Source: Gymnothorax reevesii
Taxonomy: Eukaryota; Chordata; Actinopteri; Anguilliformes; Muraenidae
NCBI GenBank assembly: GCA_029721435.1
Contig: CM056578.1
Span: forward strand, 18,481,911-18,545,910
Length of the DNA stretch: 64,000 bases
Direction: 5' to 3'
Shown here: in pieces, positions 13,450-25,616 of the stretch
Layout of the letters: every line of letters starts with the position of its first letter
Position numbering within the stretch: the first letter of the stretch is position 1
Position numbers and translations under genes: made by a program
Notes under the pieces: model-generated
What the model saw: the letters and a program-made list of their open reading frames with translations, nothing else
What the model was told of the DNA's origin: nothing
Database searches by the model: none

Positions 13450-13915
13450 GAATACAGACAGGACAAGTCAGTGAGAAATGAAGGAACGGGAGAGGGTGTG
13501 AGTGTGTGTGTGAGAGAGAGGGGGATATAATGACACGAGGACAAAGGAAGGGATGACAAACAGAGACAGACAGAGAAAGAGAGGGATTCAGAGAGAGAGA
13601 GCGAGAGCATGAGAGAGATAGAGTTCAGCTCACAAGACAGACCATTAGCTAACAGAAGCATCGGAGGGAGTGAGAGAGAGATAGAGATGGGGTGAGAGTC
13701 AAAGAGAAAAGAAAGTTAACAAGGAAAGAATAGGAGAGCATGAGGGAGAGAGAAAACCATCAGGCAGAGACAGAGTGGAAGGAGAGAGAGTGAGATGGAA
13801 AGTATGAGAGGGAAGACAAAAAGGGATAATGGGAGGGAATAAGGGATGAGGGACAGAGAGAGCATGACAAGAACGTGTGAGAGAGAGAGAGAGAGTAGGA
13901 CAGAGAGGGCGATAT
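13450..13915 (-). promoter_or_regulatory. Long CU-rich intronic tract just downstream of the teneurin exon
   Basis: On the plus strand this is a long purine-rich stretch with many GAGAGA runs, so the minus-strand transcript carries about 450 nt rich in UCUCU and CUCUCU starting some 30 nt past the donor. Such sequence is the known binding preference of PTB (PTBP1/2). With the CU-rich acceptor tract on the other side, the exon is bracketed as many PTB-regulated neuronal exons are. The regulatory role is inferred. It may simply be a decayed (GA)n microsatellite. Confidence 0.45.
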
Positions 13916-13942
13916 GACACAGGTGGCAGTGCCGTGCCTTAC

Positions 13943-14167
13943 CCGTAGGGGGCAGTTGCGGGGGCGGAGGGCAGCTTCGGAACAGATAGGCGTTGGGGGA
14001 GAACTGGTCCTCAGGGTGGGGCTCCAGGATGGGGTGTGTGGAGGCGCTCTCCAGCAGAGGCATCTGACACTCCCTGAGCGAGGGTGCGGTGGTGTGCAGG
14101 GGGTCAGGGGGCGGAGGGGGGGCAGGGGGCAGCAGGCTGGAGGCAGGAGTGGGAGGGAGGGGACGAC
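13943..14167 (-). CDS. tenm2: Teneurin cytoplasmic-domain exon (internal, phase 1-1)
   Basis: This is an internal coding exon of a teneurin, a large type II transmembrane adhesion receptor that binds latrophilins and helps wire neurons. The exon is 225 bp. It starts two bases into a glycine codon after a CU-rich tract ending CTCAG (AG at 14169-14168), and ends one base into another glycine codon before the donor GTAAGGCACGG (GT at 13942-13941). The 74 whole codons are proline-rich: RPLPPT at the start, then a PPAPPPPPDP run, then CQMPLLES and EDQFSPNAYLFRSC, ending QLPPT. From memory, mammalian teneurin-2 has the equivalents in the same order, bounded by the same split glycines, just before the region leading to the membrane span. 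Polyproline in this domain is reported to bind SH3 adaptors. Length is divisible by three and phases are equal, so skipping keeps the frame. No neighbouring teneurin exon was found downstream to position 1. The tenm2 label is a best guess; tenm3 or a fish duplicate is possible. Confidence 0.85.
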
Positions 14168-14203
14168 CTGAGGAGGGGGGAGGGAGGAGAGAGGGGGGGT
14201 TAA
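14168..14203 (-). promoter_or_regulatory. 3' splice acceptor and polypyrimidine tract of the teneurin exon
   Basis: Read on the minus strand this is an almost pure C/U tract followed by CTCAG immediately before the exon. It is a strong acceptor by consensus. Being CU-rich, it could also bind PTB-type splicing repressors; that is inference. Confidence 0.8.
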
Positions 14204-14257
14204 GCAATGGTGATGTGGGGCTCAACTTATACATAATGCCACTCTCCATCACACCCC

Positions 14258-14261
<4 letters not shown>

Positions 14262-14327
<66 letters not shown>

Positions 14328-14330
14328 AAC
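14262..14330. repeat. (TA)n-(CA)n compound microsatellite upstream of the teneurin exon
   Basis: An uninterrupted TA run of about 13 units is followed by a CA run of about 12 units. On the transcribed (minus) strand it reads as (UG)n then (UA)n, roughly 100-160 nt before the acceptor. UG repeats in that position are known targets of CELF and TDP-43 type factors, but no function can be shown here. Confidence 0.9.
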
Positions 14331-14587
14331 ATCCACACACGTGTACATGCACACTCGCACACACCCACATACATACATACACAAAGCAGAGGTGCAAAGT
14401 TAAGGGATAAGGAAGTGAAAGTTAAGCCATGCGTAAATTCCACCCATGAACTCAATAATCCAATTTTCACCGATCAGTTCCTCCTCCGAGATGAAGAATG
14501 AGGCTAATTAGCAAATACAGGTGATCAGGCAAATGTTTGGGGACGCACACAATCAAATATACCCCTCTGGACAGCAGCACCTGGTCC

Positions 14588-14589
<2 letters not shown>

Positions 14590-14622
<33 letters not shown>
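14590..14622. repeat. (AC)n microsatellite
   Basis: About 16 pure units. Confidence 0.9.
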
Positions 14623-14626
<4 letters not shown>

Positions 14627-16560
14627 TAAATGTGATGTATGCGAAAAGAGCGCAAGCTTGAAAAGCACTCAGTACTCAGCAGAGTGATATCCTGTACATG
14701 CCGGACACAACTATTCTAAAGCAACAGACTCTAAAACAAATAACAAGGAAGCAAACAGGAAGCGAGGTATGATAAGGCCCGCGAAAATATCTCAGCGGCA
14801 GGCTCAATTAACCCTTTAAGGTGTGAGACCACAGCAGTGTGCTTAAAATGTTCTAAACGAGATGAAACCATCGTTTGCAATGATCTAAAACGGCGAACTG
14901 CTCAAACACTGACAGAATTTTTTAAATAAAACATTCCAAAAGGCCTAATTGTCAACGGGTCGGAAAATAATCTCCATGCAAATCAGCAGACAGCTTGTGC
15001 CAAGTCTTGCAAACAGCCTTAATTGCTGAGACTCCCTGAAAGACGGTCAACTTCGCAGTCCTACATTGCAATTGTGGAAAGTAATGTAAAAAAAGAAGAA
15101 GACAACTATGGTTTAATTTGGAGTAAAAAGTGAATCATCAGGTGGGGTGTGTAAGCAGAAGCACTTGAGTAAACAGTACAGCTGCGGCTGTCTTCTCTCC
15201 TTCCTCCTGCTGTTGTTCGTCGTACGGTTGAATCATAACGGAACGGAGAGAGAGAACGCAGCACTCGAACTGACACTCGGAAAACAAATGGCTCATCATC
15301 GTCAATTACACTCTCGGCTAGCTTCAGTTCGTTTGGGAATTAAGGAGCTGAAGAGGAAGGTATATTTTTGCAGCGAATGAAAGAGCCTTCCGAAAAATGC
15401 GTTCCCCTGCCGTGTAATTTTCCACTCGACGGAGCGTCGCAGGTTTTGGGTTTCGCTTGAGCTTCCAAGCCTGGCCTCGACCAATCACCTTTGAGCTCCT
15501 GATGGGAGAGGGTGTGCGGTAAGATGAGCACAAGAGAATGGAGCGTAAAGATGACCGGAAGGTCACTGCGTACCTTTCCAGAGACCGTTAGGTGTACACA
15601 GGGTGTAGGGAATTGCATTGTGGGAGTTGGCGGAAACGAGGGCGTAACAGCGAGCGCACAGAGTGGACAGAGGGGTTGGCGAGATGCGGTCCGTGTCATG
15701 GCTTAATCCGTGTGGATAGGCAGTGGGGTGACCAGGTGCACTGCACAGAGGGAATTCTGGGAACAGAGGAACGGGCTCATTGGATCACCAACATGACCTA
15801 ATGTCCAGCGGACTCCTGCTATTACTGTCCATGGTTATTTCAAAATTTTTATCAGGGTACATTTTGGGGGGGGGGGCGGGGGGGTGTAATGACTTCACTG
15901 GAGGGAATAACATTTTAAAGACACGTTAATTACAAAGAAGGAAAAAAACGGAACCAAAAAACTCTTTAAAATGGCCAAAAGCAATTAGGAGAAATTAAAT
16001 CTCAAAGTAATTAGGCCCCCGGGCATTTTTAAAACTATTGCAATTTATTTTTTGCGGCATTTCTTATAAAGGTCAGTATAAATTGGCATCGTGTTATTAT
16101 ATCGGGGGCTTGACGTTCCTCTTGACGATTCTGTCCCGTCTGTCCTTCATAAGTTCAAGATGGAGTCCTGAAATCAGTTCCAGGAGAGTATTAATAGGAG
16201 ACTGGAGGGTTAATACCCTAAACGGTCATCGAAAAGCTGGGCGCGGACGAGCTAATCGCGAAAGAGGACAGTGGCAGGCTCTCTGTCGTCAAGAATGGGT
16301 AACAGCTGCAGATCGGAGCAAAGGCTCTCATAATTTATTTCGCAAAGTGAGAAAATGAGCTTGTGCCTTCTATTATCACTTAACAATAGCGCTCACTGGA
16401 AGATCCGAGGTGCTGGAAGACTCCCAGAGACATGCAAGGCAAAATGAGCAGGCGAGAGACTATAACTTCTGCCCTATGATACACAGACCGCACCTTGTAA
16501 CTATAACTTTGAAATGCTGTTCTTGCCAGCGAAAGGGTGATGCAAAAAAAAATAAAAATT

Positions 16561-16597
<37 letters not shown>

Positions 16598-17219
16598 TCA
16601 CATTTATGTTTCACTGAAGCAGAGGGATTTATACGCTTATAATTTCCAGCATTAAGCTGATCCAGTCGCCACACCCTCTTGATGTGAATGTCTCTTCAGT
16701 TCTGCTCTGAACAACTATCATTTGTTTCCATTGTAATCCCCTTTCATGTGGCTAATTACATCACAAACATCACCAATTACACTGACCAACGGACTACGAA
16801 CTAACAGAATCTCGTCCCATAACACTCCCATGCTCTATCAGTCAAGTCGACAGGGATTTAGCCGCACAACTTTCCAGACAATGACAAATGAATGCAAACT
16901 CAGGTTTTCTGGAACGTTCTGCGCACAAAATGCATGTAATGAAGTCTTCAGCAACAGTGCAAGAAGCCCAAGAATGTTCTGGAATCTCATGGACCAGCAG
17001 CTGTGAACTCAAGTGCCCAATCTCTCTCACTCTTTCTGCCTTTCCTCAGGCCTCCTCTGCTCCTAACCCTTAGTCCTACCCAGAAAAGGCTGAGAGGAGG
17101 ATTGTTGTGGTGTGAAATGAAAGGGGTGAGAGTGTGAGGACAGGAGGGAATAAAGAGAGTGAATGAGAAAAAATGGGGGGAGAGGAGAGACATCTGGAGT
17201 GGAGTCAGGTGGAAAGAGA
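14623..17219. other. Non-coding intron with moderately CpG-rich part
   Basis: 15200-15720 has more CpG than average and a few short open frames without recognisable content. A G-rich run lies at 15866-15885. Confidence 0.55.
16565..16593. repeat. (TA)n microsatellite
   Basis: About 14 pure units. Confidence 0.9.
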
Positions 17220-17680
17220 CAGATCACCGTCGCGAAGACAGGAATTCATCTTTGTGCCCGACTCCCGCCCCTCTCTCTTCCTCTCACACTCTCTCTCATT
17301 CTTTTACGCGGCGCTAACGCGGCGCACCTTTCACACGCCAGAACAGGTGAGGAGACTTAAGACAAAGAGTGGAAGAGAAATAACAGCCTTCCCTTCCCGC
17401 TTCTCAGGGGGGCGGTTCAATCTAAGCCCGGCGGCGGCTCGTCTTTAAACGCTGAGCGATGAACACGAATACCGAGCGAGAGCTCCGTCTCTCCGCCGGC
17501 ATTTTTTCACCGTCCATCGTTTCCGGCGACCACTGCGCTCAGGACAAAGCGTTAAGAGATTCGTCACTCAAAATGGAGGGTGAGCAGTAACCCTCGGTTA
17601 GATTCGCAGCCCGACAGCTAGAGAGTGACCGCTATTAATTAAACGCCGCCACTGCAGTTGAGGTGGACGACAACGGTAAA
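17220..17680. promoter_or_regulatory. CpG-rich island, possible promoter, with plus-strand donor-like sites
   Basis: CpG is clustered (for example GCGGCGCTAACGCGGCGC near 17309-17327) in an otherwise CpG-poor intron. Two plus-strand donor-like sites follow CpG-rich sequence: CAGAACAG|GTGAGG at about 17346 and ATGGAGG|GTGAGC at about 17580. They could belong to an antisense non-coding first exon. There is no coding evidence. Confidence 0.25.
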
Positions 17681-18906
17681 GACTCTTGCCTCCCTCCTCA
17701 CTGCGAAACATTTGTATCAGCAAGTGCATGCTTTTCCCCAATTACGGGAATTAACATAATTTTTTGCTCTCGAGTAGAAAATATCAGCTTGTTTTCAGTT
17801 AAATCATCTCACCTTATTAGCAGATTTTTTTGTCTTACCGCGGAGAAAAGTAATGGAATAAAAATTAGACGTAAAAGTTAAAATATGAGAATAAAGTAAT
17901 TCCTGAGGTTAGTTTAATTAATTATTTATTTATTTCATTTATTAATTTTTCGCACCAATCTTTACCTGCAGCTGGTCTTTTCTAAGGATTCTTCCGTACA
18001 ACGCTCTTAAAAACAATCAGGCCATTTTACTTCATCAGTAATTTGCTGCTTAGTGATGACGAACTTGGACTTACAAAGTAATTTCGACCCCCCTCGAAAT
18101 ACAATTTTCAAAAGAGCGCTGTCATCTCCATGTCTATTCGCGAGTGCGTGCGTAACTTGCAAAACTCACATAACGCAAATTCCCAATTCAATACCTGTTT
18201 GCACCACTAGAGGCTGCAGTGTTGTAACAAACAGGCGCCCTAGGGATTCTGAGGTACGTCATCTTTATTTATTTACAGTATGAAGTATTTGCTAGTTTAA
18301 GTTGCCAGTATAAAAAACATCACGCCATAGGGACTGCAGAGGGAAACGATTACCAAAATTACATGCAAAGCATCCCAACTCGTTGAGTTTTTTTGCACCC
18401 CCCCGTCCCTGCCATTAGTAAACTTGATAAGGGTAAAAAAAAATATTGGGTCAATTACAAGTGAGTGGCAGCACTTAAAGAACTCAAGATTCAAATCCCT
18501 TGTGTTGGATTTTCTATGCTAAACTGCTTCTCATAATGTTATACCGTAAATTTCACAGGTTTTCCCACTGGCCCAGGATGTATGAGCAGTTTAAAATTTG
18601 TCCCATTATTGAACCCCCTCCCCCTGCTGATCTAGCTTTCTACATTCAGGACGTACCCAGATAAGGCCGTTCGGGTGAATCTGCTATTGTCCCGTTAGGC
18701 TAATGAACACAGCCGCGAGGTCAGTATAAATCCTTTTTTTAAGGAAAGGAAAAAAATGAAAGTCTAAAAATGGGGTTATTTGGGTTCCCCTTTAACCTCA
18801 ATTATCTTTGGATGTGGTGCGCCTGGATTTCTTTCCCTTCCCAATTTTTTCATTCATTAAAACTCATCTGCGGCGAATCTCTGGCCCTCTTTCTCCCTGT
18901 CTCTCA

Positions 18907-18933
18907 GACACACACACACACACACACACACAC
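18907..18933. repeat. (CA)n microsatellite
   Basis: About 12 units followed by a short CT run. Confidence 0.85.
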
Positions 18934-21293
18934 TCTCTCTTTGTTTCATACTGGCTTTGAACGGCCTCAGAGGAGGGCGAAAAGGAGGACAGAGAATGAA
19001 ACCACAAGCTGCTTTTAATTTGAAAAAAAAAAGTTACCGTTTCTCAGCATAAAAGTGAAGATCACATCACCCCCCTCCACTCCCTCTCCCCCTCAACTCC
19101 CAAAATTCTTTGAAGTTAAACCTCTAGACCTCAGCCACCTCGTACCGTCTCCCGCCTGAAGCACCGCACCCTGTAATCCCGGATAACAACCCTTCGCCCC
19201 GACATTTACATCTGAGCGAGAGCCGAATCCGGTTCTGCGGATGCTGCTAAAGTGGAAAAGTTGGCAGTAAAGTACCACTTAGCTGCTGCTAATACAAAGG
19301 GCTGAAGCAATGGTAGCACAGCTGAAAGGTGAAGTGGGCAAAAATTCACTTTCGGTGCAAGACTGGATCTGGGGGGCTGAAGTGACCGGTGTTTATTAAG
19401 TTCCGGCTGTAGCTCTGTTTGGCCACCGATTGGACATGGCACCTGTAAACCTTCATTCAAAGGCCTGAACTGGCTGCTAGTTGAAACGAGATCAAGAACA
19501 GCGGCACCTCCGTGATTGGAGTTGTCATTCCCCAGCCTTGTCGCTGTTGTAACGGCTCCAGGATTCAAACCCCAGCCCTTGATTTCCAGAGGACTCATGA
19601 ATCTTTTAGTCCCCCAGGACAGGAGTCACCTTTCATCGCCAAATCTTAACATGCCCGACTCACACTGTGGGTCACATCATCTCCCGGAGTCAGGACATAA
19701 TTGTCATTACTTTCCCCCTCAGCTGGGTACCTCAGATTTCGGCAGGGAAGCGCTACTCCCGCCTCTCCCAGCGGATAGCCTAAAGGGAGGGAAGCATCAG
19801 GGCTCACGGCATTCTGGGTAAGAGCTTTCCCATTTCGGAGGCTTGTCCCCCTGACCAGGGAGGAGGGGTGGTGTGGGAAAGACCAGGGGTGCGGGTCCTA
19901 CCTCCAGACACCCCACCGGTACCCCTGCGGCACCCCACTTCCTCCCCCCACCTCATATATTAGTGTCCATACACACCCAATCTCTACCGTTCTCATTTCA
20001 CACATAAAGCTGGCAATTGCCAGTCTGAACACGTCTATGGCTGAAATTCCCATTACTAGAACCAGAATAAAGAACAGTTGTGTTCCTCCGATTCTCTTCA
20101 AGCGACTGTGATGTCATACAAGCGCAGCGTGTCGGTGGAGATGTCCGACAGAAATGCGCAGCGCAGACATATTGGGAGATATGATATTCAGGCGTCTGAC
20201 CAGATCATTATTGTTTTTAAAGGCCCCGGAATCCTAATCAAATTTCTTATATATCCAATGTTATACCATCACATACAGCCCAATGTTTTGCCTGCACAAT
20301 AATAAATGGGAAATACCAAAACCTAATATCTGTTTGATCCTACAGATACATCTCAAAGGACAGGATGTAACTGAAACAGAGTCATCAGCTTCTCCTATAT
20401 ACCTTAGTAAAACAGTCTTCATAAGCCTCTTTCCAGTTTTTAACCAAACGCGCATCTCAACTCTCCACAGCGCTATGCTATAGTTACTGCATTACCTGTT
20501 CAACAAACCCCTTTTACGATAGACCCTACAATCAATGCTGTGCTATAGGAAAACATTATATTATCCCCATTGAATTTTACCAGTACTTTCAATATCTGTT
20601 AAACATAGGGGTCTGCTCTGTTACCAAGGCAACCAAGCTCTTTGATGAACACGATCAAATGTGTTTTACCAATGCCAAGGTCCGATAACAGAGGCGGGTC
20701 AAAAAACCTCCAATCAATTCAGGCAATGATGAAACCCAGACAAAGGCCAGAACCTGATACTATTGGGCTGTGCTGTAGCTGAGCAGCTACGCTGACTGAA
20801 CACTCAACTGGCTCCTTCTGAACCCTGAGACCTTTGTGCTGGTATCGAACAGCAATCCACCCAGCGAGTCAGATCTACACAGGAACGCAAGACGTCTCGT
20901 CAACAAAGCTGCACTCCTCAGCGACGAGGACAGTTTTTTTTTTTTCCTTCTGTCAACATCATCAACAGAACAAATATGTAACCTGCGTTTCAGAACGTGA
21001 AATTGTCCCAAAACAATAAATTACTCATTTTGCTGTTGTTTGTTTCTTTGTTTGTCAGGGAATGGCGGAATGGGGCGACACTGAGGAGGAGCCGCTCATT
21101 TCCGGTGAAACGCTCCCTTCCACAAAACCGCATTAAATAACAGCATTTCCGACATCCTGGGAGCATCGCACCGTCCGTCTTTCAGTCCAGCCTGTTTGCG
21201 TTCAGCAGGGGAAACATCGTCAAAGAACATACAGGTACGAAGAGCTCACCACTTCGCTCGCGTAGGTTTCCCAAAACTTCCAACCAATTGATC

Positions 21294-21321
21294 TAATAAT
21301 AATAATAATAATAATAATAAT
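21294..21321. repeat. (TAA)n microsatellite
   Basis: Nine units of TAA. Confidence 0.9.
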
Positions 21322-21502
21322 GCTCATCAATGACCTGTGCAGAACCTAAAATAGGGCGGAATCATCCCTGCCTCCACCAATCACACACGAGTTAAGTACC
21401 AGTCAAAAGATTCACGCACTAGTTACGCATCATACACTTGCTTTAGCCCAGAGTGAATCATTTCACTTCAAGATCTTATATCCTGTGTGAATATAGAGTA
21501 TA

Positions 21503-21514
21503 CACACACGTACG

Positions 21515-21550
<36 letters not shown>

Positions 21551-21585
21551 CGCACCCACACACAGGCACGCACGCACACACATAA
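21503..21585. repeat. (CA)n microsatellite, interrupted
   Basis: Pure CA run of about 17 units flanked by CG-containing CA repeats. Confidence 0.9.
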
Positions 21586-22674
21586 ATCTACATATAAACA
21601 CTATTAGAAAGAATTTAATTAAGCATTACTTCAAGAAAAATTAATTTTGAGAATTAATTAATAGAATTTTGATTATTCAGCAGATTCTGCCTTCTGCTGA
21701 ATAGCACAATTTGTCACAGGAGTCAATTTTACCGTTTGCAAATAAACCGGAGCATGGCCATTTTTCAAACGTTCAATAACACACAGAATGCAAGCTCAAA
21801 TAATTTTCTCTTTGGCTATCATTTTTCACTTAGGTGTGAAAGCGTTTGCACTTTATTTACTAATAAGAATCAAGGGTAGCAGTTAATGTAATTTAGAAGT
21901 AACAAGTCAGAACACCATAGAAGTATTTATTAAAACGATGACTTTTAGGCCATTTCACACTCTAAAATTGGAATATTGAAAACAGAGACTGCCTCAACGG
22001 CTTTACTTCTCAAGAAGCTGTGCTCCTCTCGTTTATTTCTAAAGAGGCACTGATTGTTACAATTAAAAGTTTACTTTGTCATGGTTAATATACAAATATC
22101 AATATGCGAGCGCTGTAATCAATTAAGCCAACTTCTCCAGTCAACTTTGAATCCAAAGTCTTGGGAATCTGATTAGTTGACTCAATAGAGAAGCTAACTG
22201 ATCAAGGCAGGATCAGCCAAGCAAAGTCTCCACGTATTGAACCTGGGATTTCGCTATTCGTTCCAGTAAACATGGGAACCAAATGAATAAAAGAGAGAAA
22301 AAAACAGGCGGCGTAAATGAGTGGATGAAAGTTTCTGGACAAAAAAGGGGAGTTTTGCAGATTGAAAAACTATTTCTTTGCGCTGTCAGGAACGAGGCTT
22401 GTGAAAAGTGCAGAGCAATTTCAGGCAATCAGAACTCACAGTGTCCACTGCACAAACAGGCTGTAAAACCTGCCAGCCTGACGGCTGCTGAGAGCAAATT
22501 TATTTTCACAATCACCAGCCGTCAGCACAGAACAGGCAAAAACCAAACAAGCCCATTTGGAGTGATGCTAAACAGCTGATCAAGCTGATCGCAGAGGTGC
22601 TTCCAGGTTCTACAGGTGGGATTGATGATGGCAATGGCCAGTCATGGGGCCCATGTTGTCAATCTCCTTCTCCA

Positions 22675-23045
22675 CTTGAAATTGTTTGTGTGGTCCAATC
22701 CAGTTTACTTCAGCCCCTTCAAAGCTGCCTTTGTGGTCCATTAAGTTTCCTCTCTTTTCTTAAGTTCCAATTTCAGGCAGTATTGCGTTGTCCTTCTCCT
22801 GTGCGGGTCCTCTTCGCGGTCCCGCCGCATTTTCATTCTCCCGTCGAAGTGCCCTTCGTGGCCCTTTCGCATTTTCTCCCTCCCTGCGAAGTTCCCTCTA
22901 TGAGCCGTTAACTTTTACTCTCCTCTAGGCCGTACCCTGTTCAGTCCCACTGCAGCGCCTCCTCCAGTCAGACGCTCTCTCTGTGGCCCCATTTATTCTC
23001 CTCTGGAAGGTCCCTTTGGGCCCCCGTGCAAGTCTTCCCCAGGCC
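22675..23045 (+). repeat. Degenerate 42-bp minisatellite
   Basis: Successive 42-bp segments share the pattern GTGGTCC...CATTTTC.CTCCC (for example TTCGCGGTCCCGCCGCATTT, TTCGTGGCCCTTTCGCATTT and CTGTGGCCCCATTTATTCTC). The period is kept for about six to nine units despite heavy divergence. Because 42 is a multiple of three, one plus-strand frame stays open through several units and gives a repetitive hydrophobic peptide. I regard that as a side effect, not a gene. Confidence 0.65.
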
Positions 23046-23289
23046 TTCAGGGATTCATAATCCCCCCTCGCAGAATTCTGGTTTGGGACGGCAAACCGGG
23101 CTCTGGGCCAACAGCATCGCACTCGGAATCACATTACGACTCTGCTTTCCAGAAATCAGCTGTTGGCTGCAAAACAAACGCAGGTTCGAAAAATCTGCTA
23201 ATTATAATTCCTCGCCCGGCACATCTGCCTTTGAAGTCGGCGCCTTCGCACCCGTGATCCATTCTTATCTGTCGCAGCGGAAACAAAAC

Positions 23290-23620
23290 TGTCCTACTTT
23301 TTTTTCTGCTTCCTTCTTAACCCCTCCCGTCTTTTCCATCCCTCTCTCCCCCCCTCCCTTTTCTAGCCCCTCAACCCCCCCACCCACAAACTCATCTCTG
23401 CCCCCCCCCCCCCCCCCCCACACGCACACACCCCACCCCATCTGGAGTCCTCAGAACTTCTCACCCTCTCAGAAGATCAAAGGCAAATTAGATTCCTTTC
23501 CAGGCTAATATGAGCAGCGCCCAGCTCCCCCTACACGCCCCCCCACCCCCCCCCGTCACCATCCACCCACCACCAATACCCCCCCCCCAACATCTAACCC
23601 AACCCAGATCACATTTCTCT
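23290..23620. repeat. Pyrimidine-rich tract with long C runs
   Basis: CT-rich stretch containing a C run of about 19 bases at 23400-23419 and several later C runs. The complementary strand is G-rich and could form quadruplexes. Assembly may be unreliable at the run. Confidence 0.8.
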
Positions 23621-25616
23621 TATTAACCTCTTCCGCCCTTCGGACCCACATGCGGGTTCGTCAAATGCAGCTGCTGTATTCAAACTTGTTGACCTTCAGG
23701 CACATTATCAACTCTGGTGGAGACCCTGATGTTTCCAAAGATCCCAAATACGTCCCGCTGAATTACAGGGAAATGTGTTTAAAATGATGTGCAAGATCTA
23801 GATATTGTCTTTTTGTAGTAATGACATGGCCTTAAAAACATGGTGTCCTGGGTTTGAATATTTTACTGAATATATGAGTGACGTGGCTTCAGTGAGGTGC
23901 TGAAACCAGCAGATAGAAAATATTTACAAGACATTGTCCTGATATATGGGGAAAAAATGAACTCTAAACCAACTTAAGGGGAAATTCAAGTGAAAATCAG
24001 ATTTTAAGGGGTTAAAGCACTTTTTTGTGTTATCATTGAAATCCTTAAATGTTTGCTATTTTTCGCACCCTTCCTCCATCTTAGCAAGCACCGCACTTTC
24101 AGCCATAAGTTAGCAGTGAAGTCTAGTGCCATCAATAGCAGAAAGTAGACACAACTCCGAAATTGGGCGCCGCTAAATTTAACTGAGTTCTTTGAAGTGG
24201 GGTGGGGGGGGGGGGGCGTCTCGGTCACAGCCCTCCCAGATTGCTGGCGGTTTTCCGAAGCAGGTCTCAGCAGTAATGAGTTTATGACTCACCGGCCTCA
24301 GAAGATGCGCTCTTAGCATCAACTTCACGTCTTTATACATTTTTTGCTTTTCACACATTTCACTTTCGGTGTTTAATCTAATTTGCGGCTAACTCTGACT
24401 CTTAAACCAGACCCCGCCGGGGCAACGTTGCTATCCTTTTTCACCTCCGAGGGCCCACTTACACTCCTCATATTCATAACTGACAGTTTGAGTATATGGA
24501 CATATCTCAGGATATGTGTTTGAACTGAACAGTTTATGTAGCCAAATACAGAAGTCTGCACACATCCACTCATAAATACATGCCATACTGTCTGCAATCA
24601 TGCATGAATAAGCACTAGAAAAACTGAAACTGCAGTCTGTAACTAAGGGAACGGGGATATCGATTTAAAAATAAATAAATAAATAAATAAAATTACACGG
24701 TGTTCAAGATGATGATGATCATGTCTATAACCTTACATGAAATTTCTCAGTCTCTTGTTTAATTCTGTTTTCAAAAACCAATAAGATAGAGTGTAGAGTC
24801 ACAAATGAAAAATATGAATTGTTTCGCAAGTATTTATGGAGAAAGCGGTATAAATATCAGGTGTGGCAGAGGCTTACCTATATTATGCACACCAAAGACA
24901 CTCAAATACGAGTGCAGAAATGAAAATAACAACATGTATGGATATCACACACATGACACAGCCAATAGCGAGTAGGGACAAAGTCTGGGGTTGTTTTTTT
25001 ATGATTTGGGTTAGGCCTCAGTTCCAGAGAAGTAAAATGTTGACACCAAAGAAGAAGAGTAAAGCAACAAAGGAGGCAACTACACATTAATCCAACATGG
25101 AATAAGTGACTTAAGAGTGTGTCCACATACCTTTGGCCGTGTAGTGCCACTTATGACGGATAGGGGGCTGACTACAGGATTTATTTAATGGGGGCTGTAA
25201 CGTGCAATTATTATGCTTATGGCGCAGCACAACCATTAGCCCTCCCATCCTCTCCTCTATAGTGAATGTAAATCACCAGGAGACTCCCAGATTCTGACAG
25301 ATGTCAATCACACCAATGACCGGTCATGAGGGGGGGGGGGTGACAGGGCCTCCCGGGTGCCGTGGTTACAGGATGGCAGCGAGCAGCCCTGACTCAGCTC
25401 TGTGCGCCCGCGGCACGCTGCGACTCAGACTCTGTTTAGCGAGCGCGGCGCACTGAGGCAAACGACGCTTCTCTTTGCATCATCTGACCCCGAGGAGACA
25501 GGCGACACTGTTGTTCCACCCGGCTCCCCTATAGACTGCCGGCCGTGTGTAAATACACTGACGCAACTCCCCGGCATACAGGAGCCGCCTCGTACAAGGC
25601 AAATGTCAAAAAAAAA
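23621..25616. other. Non-coding intron
   Basis: Unique sequence with a G12 run at 24205-24216 and an AAAT run at 24668-24690. Nothing else seen. Confidence 0.6.

Larger units (their letters stand above)
17681..22674. other. Non-coding intron
   Basis: Unique sequence apart from short microsatellites. Donor-like words occur (for example minus strand at 17964 and 19900) without a supporting exon. Confidence 0.55.

Noticed and set aside
1..13942. Next downstream teneurin exon
   Set aside because: I looked on the minus strand for the conserved segment that follows this exon in known teneurins and did not find it; the downstream intron probably extends past the window.
13914..14171. Plus-strand 85-codon frame (glycine/arginine-rich)
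   Set aside because: It is the antisense shadow of the proline-rich teneurin exon; its ends do not match splice sites.
19898..20101. Minus-strand 67-codon frame ending at a donor-like GGAG|GTAGGACC
   Set aside because: The donor is weak and the peptide is unlike any teneurin segment; no acceptor was found.
22597..22911. Repetitive hydrophobic 104-codon frame
   Set aside because: Explained by the 42-bp minisatellite, whose period keeps the frame open; no other gene evidence.
23026..23508. 160-codon plus-strand frame
   Set aside because: Its C-terminal half is a translated polypyrimidine tract (Pro/Ser) and its start lies in the minisatellite tail.
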